Shown here piece by piece: positions 61,138 through 64,000 of a DNA stretch of 64,000 nt; within the stretch, counting starts at the first letter, position 1, and every line of letters starts with the position of its first letter. The DNA is from a bacterium. Its GTDB lineage: Bacteria > Orphanbacterota > Orphanbacteria > Orphanbacterales > Orphanbacteraceae. The translations under genes were made by a program, and so were the position numbers. The notes under the pieces are model-generated. The model had not been told where the DNA came from, made no database searches, and saw only the letters and a list, made by a program, of their open reading frames with translations. The stretch lies in NCBI GenBank assembly GCA_025782575.1, contig JALGYY010000035.1, positions 1 to 64,000 on the forward strand, written 5' to 3'.

Positions 61138-63300
61138 TCAGGGAGCCGAAAGAATGTCCTGTGTCGTGAATGAAAGTACGTCGCTGAAGTTTGATACGTT
61201 CCTGACGTCAGTCACCGTGATCTGATAGAAATACTCCGTATTCGCCACCAGGCTCTCCAGTTCAAGAATATGGGCAATCTGCTGGGTACGGCTCTCGTCT
61301 GACCCGACATCCAGAGTTGTTGGCGAGAGACCCCAGCGGACGGATGCCTCGGTCGGCACATCGGTTCGAACAAGGATAACGGCGGAAGTCTCGCCTGCAG
61401 TCACAGCGATACTTGCAATTGTCGGTAGTCCCGCATCGGAAAAGACCGCCTGAACGATATTGCTCGCAGTTCTGTTCCCGCCGCGATCGACAGCTTCAAT
61501 GAAGTATTGCACGTAAAACGGCGTCTCCACCACTTCCGGGTAGTCAGCATAGGTCGTGGCCACCTGGCTGTTCAGCGTATCGATCCTAGTGAACGACCCC
61601 GGGGAAGGAGTGGTCTGCTTGTCATCCGTATGCCTGTAAATCACGTACGACGCAAAATCAGGATCGGGATTCTGCTGCCAGCTGAGCGAGACATTCTGAT
61701 TAATGAGATCGACATTCGGATTTCCGAGAGAGACGAATGTCGGATCGAGATCGGTAGTAAGAACCGACACGACCTCGGAACCGGACGCGAGACCACCCTC
61801 GTCGACCACGTAGAGCCGGTAAAAATAGTTCGTCGCCTGATCAGAGGTTTCATCCGTAAGGGTTCTTGTGAAAATCTCTGCTGAAATCGTTGTCACCAGA
61901 TCGGAGAGACGACTGACTGCCTCGTCTGTCGATCGCCGAAGCTCATAAGCGGCGAAATCGTGAACGGTAGACGGATCGACCGCCGACCAGGTGAGAGTCA
62001 CATCCGTCGAGGGGGAATCGGCCGCGGCCGCTTCGAACAGAGTAACGGCGACGGGTGCTACGTTCTCAGTCGTGCCGGCCACTTCGTTTGAGCGGGCGAT
62101 CCTGCCGTCCCTGTCTTCGACGAAGACCCTGTAGTAGTAAGTAGTCGCATCGAGCAGACCGCTCGAGTCGACCAGGGTCGTCACATGGCGATCGGTGATC
62201 ACGCCGATCACGCGGTCCTCCGCTTCCACGCTCGGAACTGTCCCCCGAAAGACGCGATAACGCGCGAAATCGAGGTCGCCGTTTACGCTCCAAGAGAGGG
62301 CGATCCAGTCGGGACCGATCTCGGTAGGCGCGGAAAGCAGAACTGCCTCCGGATCGCCACCGGTCTCTGCTATCGTAACGCCCGTTTCGGTAGTCACGTC
62401 ACTCGCGATATTTCCCGCACGATCGACAAACTCGCCGATGAGTACGGTCGTGTCTACTTCGACTCCGGGCCGGATCACGAAATCAGTACGATAGGTCGCC
62501 GAGGCTTCGTCGTAGAGGAGAGGCTCACTCACTAGCACGCCGGGAAGCGTGAACGATGCCGTGCCACCAGGTTCACCGGTTTTCATCACCAGACTCAATG
62601 TGTCACCCGGCTCCAGAATCGCCCCACCCGAAGATTCCGTGAACGAGAGGATCTTCGCCTCGGTATCCAGCATGATTTCATCGGTAAAGACATCGGTCAG
62701 CGTACCCGAAGCCGTTCGGAACTGGACGTAGACCGTTTTTGTTCCGTCCCCCTCTTCGAGGAGCCATCCCCTCGATGACGTGAAGGCTTCAAAAAAGCTC
62801 CCCGTGAAATCGGAATCATTGGCGACCATGATCGAGGCTGCGTCGCCGGGAGTGGTGAATACCAGATTGACTGTTCGAGTCGCCGTAAACTCCGCGCGGT
62901 CATTGATTACAAGACCGAACGTGCCCGGCGTCACCAGAATGGCGGCGGAGAGATTCGACTCGATCCTGTTATCGCCGATCGAGGTCACTTGATAGCTGTA
63001 GGTACGGCCCGGTACGAGCCCGTCGTCCTGATAGGCCGTGGTCGCGGATGTGTCGACCAGAACCGTATCGATACTCGCATTGTCGGCGCGATAGACTCCG
63101 AAACCGGCCACACCACCCAGGCTTGCGATCTCCCAGGTAAGAGAGACGCCATCCTCACCGAGGACGGCACCGAGATCAGTCGGGACGGGGGGGGCGCGAA
63201 GGGGGTCGGGAATCGTGGTCGGAGCATCGTCGCCACCACAACCGGATAGTCCGATCAGGAGGACCACTCCCATCGTGAAAGGAATTCGATTCAGCCTCAT
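61138..63300 (-). CDS. lipoprotein with fibronectin type III repeats
   Basis: 720 residues. Lipoprotein signal peptide with lipobox LSGC (Cys21) followed by a Gly/Asp linker. FN3 domains at about 38-128, 340-430, 432-525, 530-625 and 628-715 (PTDLGAVLGEDGVSLTWEIA, TTYYYRVFVEDRDGR, NYFYRLYVVDEGG, TEYFYQITVTDVRNVS), with an Ig-like segment of unclear type between 130 and 335. Exposed on the cell surface or in the periplasm; the cargo or ligand is unknown. Such proteins with many Thr and Ser are common in FCB-related genomes. It lies 12 bases from the next gene upstream. Confidence 0.85.
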   Translation of the reverse strand: MRLNRIPFTMGVVLLIGLSGCGGDDAPTTIPDPLRAPPVPTDLGAVLGEDGVSLTWEIASLGGVAGFGVYRADNASIDTVLVDTSATTAYQDDGLVPGRTYSYQVTSIGDNRIESNLSAAILVTPGTFGLVINDRAEFTATRTVNLVFTTPGDAASIMVANDSDFTGSFFEAFTSSRGWLLEEGDGTKTVYVQFRTASGTLTDVFTDEIMLDTEAKILSFTESSGGAILEPGDTLSLVMKTGEPGGTASFTLPGVLVSEPLLYDEASATYRTDFVIRPGVEVDTTVLIGEFVDRAGNIASDVTTETGVTIAETGGDPEAVLLSAPTEIGPDWIALSWSVNGDLDFARYRVFRGTVPSVEAEDRVIGVITDRHVTTLVDSSGLLDATTYYYRVFVEDRDGRIARSNEVAGTTENVAPVAVTLFEAAAADSPSTDVTLTWSAVDPSTVHDFAAYELRRSTDEAVSRLSDLVTTISAEIFTRTLTDETSDQATNYFYRLYVVDEGGLASGSEVVSVLTTDLDPTFVSLGNPNVDLINQNVSLSWQQNPDPDFASYVIYRHTDDKQTTPSPGSFTRIDTLNSQVATTYADYPEVVETPFYVQYFIEAVDRGGNRTASNIVQAVFSDAGLPTIASIAVTAGETSAVILVRTDVPTEASVRWGLSPTTLDVGSDESRTQQIAHILELESLVANTEYFYQITVTDVRNVSNFSDVLSFTTQDILSAP

Positions 63301-63312
63301 TCCCCAATCCTC

Positions 63313-64000
63313 CTAAAACCGGTAAGAAATAGCGACGCCGGGAGCATGTGTAGCCGGCGTATGAACCATGCCGAGTTCCGTGGTCGATTCAGGACGGGCG
63401 GAATCCCTCGGGCCGGTGAAGATCGCGTCGATCACCGAAGCCGCCCATACACCTGCGGCGGCAATCGCCCAGGCGTTACGTCGGTCTTCCACGTCATCTC
63501 GATCGCCGATCGCAACGCCTCTTCGAGCCTCGACCTGATTGAAGAACGCCGCCTCTTCTTCCGAATTCGGTGCAAGCACCGCCAGCTCTCTATCCAGCGC
63601 GTCCAGCCGATCTCTCTCTTCTTCCAGATTGAGATGGGCTTCGAGGGCCTGATATCCTACGAACACCGCAGAGGCCGCGTACACCAGACCACGAAGCGAG
63701 TAGCCGGCATAGTCCTGGCCGAGCCCCGGAAAGAGCGCGGATCGAATGGCGCGACGGAAACGGTTCTTCTCGCGAAGTGAAATCTGTAATAGATTGCCCG
63801 ATCCCTCTTGGAGATCGAGTGATTGATGGAAGAAGAGGGCGTCAATGAGATTCCCAGCCCAGAACGCCCCCATGGTCATGAGAGCAAAGTCACGGTTTCT
63901 CTTGGCGGCATCCCGGAGAACTTCGAGTTCCAGTGTGGCGTCGAGTACGAGGGGATCCACGTCGCCCGACGACAATGACTGCTGCAGAACGACATTGGAC
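63313..64000 (-). CDS. membrane protein, DUF5683-like, partial at window edge
   Basis: The frame is open to the window edge, so the true start is beyond 64000. The visible part (229 residues) has NRDFALMTMGAFWAGNLIDALF, then RRAIRSALFPGLGQDYAGY and SLRGLVYAASAVFVGY, and near the end NAWAIAAAGVWAASVIDAIF. The two AFWAGNLIDAxF and GVWAASVIDAIF segments are internal repeats. The SALFPGLGQDYAG motif resembles DUF5683-type membrane proteins. A TTG at 63975 is an internal alternative start. It follows the FN3 lipoprotein on the same strand and may be co-transcribed. Confidence 0.6.
   Translation of the reverse strand, partial: SNVVLQQSLSSGDVDPLVLDATLELEVLRDAAKRNRDFALMTMGAFWAGNLIDALFFHQSLDLQEGSGNLLQISLREKNRFRRAIRSALFPGLGQDYAGYSLRGLVYAASAVFVGYQALEAHLNLEEERDRLDALDRELAVLAPNSEEEAAFFNQVEARRGVAIGDRDDVEDRRNAWAIAAAGVWAASVIDAIFTGPRDSARPESTTELGMVHTPATHAPGVAISYRF

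Noticed and set aside
60927-61169. 80-codon plus-strand frame in the intergenic region
   Set aside because: No ribosome binding site or recognisable sequence, and it runs into the opposite-strand FN3 gene.

Overview
The window is dominated by one long, co-oriented flagellar gene island (about 0.3-49.9 kb, plus strand), followed by a minus-strand housekeeping block (50-64 kb). P- and L-ring genes (flgI, flgH, flgA) indicate a diderm cell. Sigma-54-type promoters, a FliA/FlgM pair, FliW-CsrA, the fliEFGHIJ-K-flgDE-fliLMNOPQR-flhBA order, and a lipoprotein with fibronectin type III domains all fit a GC-rich, poorly cultured FCB-like or Gemmatimonadota/Latescibacterota/Eisenbacteria-like bacterium. 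The sequence alone does not fix the phylum.

Layout. 0.36-4.5 kb: a degenerate SprA-type metalloprotease-like gene, then a PAS histidine kinase and an NtrC-type sigma-54 activator. 4.5-24.4 kb: flgBC-fliE-fliFGHIJ-motE-like-fliK-flgD-TIGR02530-like-flgE-fliLMNOPQR-flhB-flhA, i.e. rod, MS-ring, switch, export gate, export ATPase and hook. 24.4-26.9 kb: fliA and three unrecognised or weakly recognised genes where flhF/flhG often sit. 27.0-35.7 kb: a sigma-54 promoter and flgF-flgG-flgA-flgH-flgI-flgJ(SLT)-flgN-flgK-flgL-fliW-csrA. 35.7-43.3 kb: a glycosylation block (GT9, methyltransferase, a 1301-residue multi-glycosyltransferase, a GT2-TPR protein) between csrA and flagellin. 43.4-49.9 kb: fliC-fliS-fliD-flgM-flbD-motA-motB-motB'-HDOD. 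50.1-64 kb (minus): an intact SprA-type metalloprotease, tRNA-Lys, purA, class V aminotransferase, engB, lon, clpX, clpP, tig, tRNA-Leu, a sugar transferase, an FN3 lipoprotein and a membrane protein cut by the window edge.

How it works together. The kinase/activator pair would drive sigma-54 promoters such as those before flgB and flgF. FliA and FlgM control late genes, and FliW-CsrA probably controls flagellin translation through a hairpin next to the fliC Shine-Dalgarno. No chemotaxis genes are present, and FliM lacks the CheY-binding N-terminal peptide.

Most notable. Several core components have lost exactly their catalytic or signalling residues while staying intact otherwise: the kinase lacks its phospho-accepting His (Thr), its partner receiver lacks the phospho-accepting Asp (Ser), the second of two tandem MotB proteins lacks the ion-binding Asp (Ala), and the first SprA-like protein lacks both zinc-binding His. 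This repeated pattern suggests rewired regulation and perhaps a hetero-dimeric stator plug, rather than decay.
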